From Streptomyces sp. MRC013 (GTDB lineage Bacteria > Actinomycetota > Actinomycetes > Streptomycetales > Streptomycetaceae): DNA of 64,000 nt. The stretch spans positions 4,092,001 through 4,156,000 of the forward strand of contig NZ_CP094264.1 of assembly GCF_023614235.1 (NCBI RefSeq), written 5' to 3'. The notes beneath the pieces were generated by a model, which did no database searches, was not told the origin of the DNA, and saw nothing but the letters and a program-made list of their open reading frames with translations. The position numbers were made by a program, and so were the translations under genes. Below are positions 63,190 to 64,000 of this stretch, one piece after another; the first letter of the stretch is position 1; each line of letters starts with the position of its first letter.

Positions 63190-63393
63190 GCCGGGGACTC
63201 TACAAGCCCTGTTCCCGGCCTCTCGGCGCGGCCCGGCCCCCGGGTCCGCCGCTCCCCCTCCGGCCCGTCGGGAGCCCGGGGAGCGGCCCCGCGGCCGCCG
63301 CCGTCCCTCCGCGCGCGGGGAGCCGGTGCCCCGGTCGAAGGGCCTGTCGGGGAACTCCGGGCCGTTCCCGTGCGGGGGACCGGTGCGGAGGCT

Positions 63394-63411
63394 CTGAGTA
63401 CCCGTACTCAG
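63394..63411. promoter_or_regulatory. Operator-like palindrome upstream of the CrtI-like gene
   Basis: CTGAGTAC-CC-GTACTCAG: two perfect 8-bp arms with a 2-base spacer, plus a third TGAGTA half-site at 63421-63426. It lies 205 bp upstream of the CrtI-like start. The rest of the 63190-63600 gap shows nothing recognisable. Confidence 0.55.
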
Positions 63412-63599
63412 CTCCCCGGATGAGTAGGCGTGCGGATGGGCCGCGGACCGCCGGGGCGGAAGAGTGGGGGTCACGGAAAGGGGCGCGGCACGGGCACCGC
63501 CGACACGGGGCCGCGGAACCGGCGTCGCGCACCCGTCCGGACGGGGGAGGGGGAACCGGGGGCGCGGGGTGATGCGCCGGTCTGGTGGGACTCGGGGGG

Positions 63600-64000
63600 A
63601 ACGCACCCCACCGGACCGGCGCTTCCCCGTAGCGGCGGGCGCGCGGTCGGTGGCCGCCCGCCCGCCCGGGCAGCATCCGCGACAGCGCGGCGTGCACGTC
63701 GTCGAGGGGCCGCTCCCGCTGGAACGCCCGCCGGCCGAGCGCCGCCGCCAGCACCATGCCGACGAGCGCGGCCCCCGTCAGCGGGACGTCGACGTCCTCG
63801 CCCGGTTCGCCGCCCGCGACGGCGGCCCGCAGCACCGCCTCGACGACCGCGACCGCCCTCCGCCGCGCCGCCAGGAGGGTCGGCTGCCACGCCCGGTCGG
63901 TCCGCCACAGCTCGGCCGCGTAGCCGGGCGAAGGCCGGACGCCGGCCGGGGAGGACCAGCCCCGCCCGGATCATCGCGTCCAACGCCTCGATGCGCGTCC
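63600..64000 (-). pseudogene. C-terminal part of a TetR-like regulator, cut by window edge and apparently frameshifted
   Basis: The minus strand from 64000 reads TRIEALDAMIRAGLVLPGRR-PAFA, then, in another frame, GYAAELWRTDRAWQPTLLAA followed by VVEAVLRAAVAGGEP and LTGAALVGMVLAAALGRRAF, ending ALSRMLPGR. This looks like the all-helical ligand domain of a TetR protein; the DNA-binding part would lie beyond the window. One base too many near 63920 (GCCCGG) would explain the frame change. The true C-terminus is unclear because the frame stays open to about 63200. Confidence 0.45.

Noticed and set aside
61678..64000. Carotenoid biosynthesis cluster
   Set aside because: Only one CrtI-like oxidoreductase is seen; no phytoene synthase, GGPP synthase or cyclase lies in the window.

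Overview
The window is a gene-dense stretch of a Streptomyces (or very close actinomycete) chromosome. The signs are very high G+C with G/C-ending codons, frequent GTG starts, many 4-bp ATGA/GTGA gene overlaps, TAGGNT-type -10 boxes a few bases before start codons (leaderless genes), and actinobacterial families such as DUF3043, DUF5304, PspAA, Rv2175c-like and QcrA/B/C. It is core chromosome. I found no tRNA, rRNA, CRISPR, insertion sequence or phage gene.

Layout. 1-9.2 kb: envelope stress and cofactors (secreted S1C protease, ABC exporter, methyltransferase, DUF3043 membrane protein, pspA-pspAA, nadA, erpA, two hypotheticals). 9.4-11.2 kb: a decayed AdoK/PfkB-type kinase beside a frameshifted cysteine desulfurase-TusA fusion. 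11.4-20.7 kb: the aerobic respiratory chain (ctaC-ctaD-ctaF, an L,D-transpeptidase lipoprotein, a receiver protein, then ctaE-qcrC-qcrA-qcrB), encoding aa3 oxidase and the bcc complex. 20.8-24.7 kb: trpD, a SAM-IV riboswitch with a class V aminotransferase, an Lrp ligand-binding protein, rhomboid protease. 25-35 kb: NYN-domain protein, two tandem NlpC/P60 hydrolases, MA-type lipoprotein, GT87 mannosyltransferase, PimB'-like mannosyltransferase, FadD15-like ligase. 35-45 kb: phosphoesterase, SRPBCC protein, ArsA-like ATPase, DUF5304, glkA, nuclease-fold protein, alpha/beta hydrolase, PlsC, a two-component pair, D-hydroxyacid dehydrogenase. 45-54.7 kb: amidase with FG-GAP repeats, class II DAHP synthase, iron-box-controlled bfd, bfr, a molybdopterin-fold protein, endonuclease IV, PASTA kinase. 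54.7-64 kb: TPP riboswitch with thiO-thiS-thiG, FAD reductase, Rv2175c-like protein, thiE, metF, a tyrosine/glycine-rich membrane protein, a CrtI-like oxidoreductase and the end of a TetR-like regulator.

Many of these genes have counterparts in one block of Mycobacterium tuberculosis (about Rv2172c-Rv2204c, from memory): erpA, adoK, ctaC, ctaE-qcrCAB, trpD, NlpC/P60, pimB', fadD15, SRPBCC, ArsA-like, plsC, GT87, class II DAHP synthase, pknL, Rv2175c and MTHFR. Respiration, envelope lipid/mannoside synthesis, peptidoglycan remodelling and a PASTA kinase with its likely substrate therefore form an old actinobacterial neighbourhood.

Two features stand out. First, the adoK-position kinase survives as about 148 codons with an internal deletion, and most of its changes look like A/T to G/C transitions. 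Second, at least seven single-base indels, most in C or G runs, interrupt otherwise well-conserved genes (cysteine desulfurase, qcrC, ArsA-like twice, sensor kinase, bfd, endonuclease IV). Several of these are core functions and the ArsA pair restores frame, so sequencing homopolymer errors are the simplest explanation; resequencing would decide.
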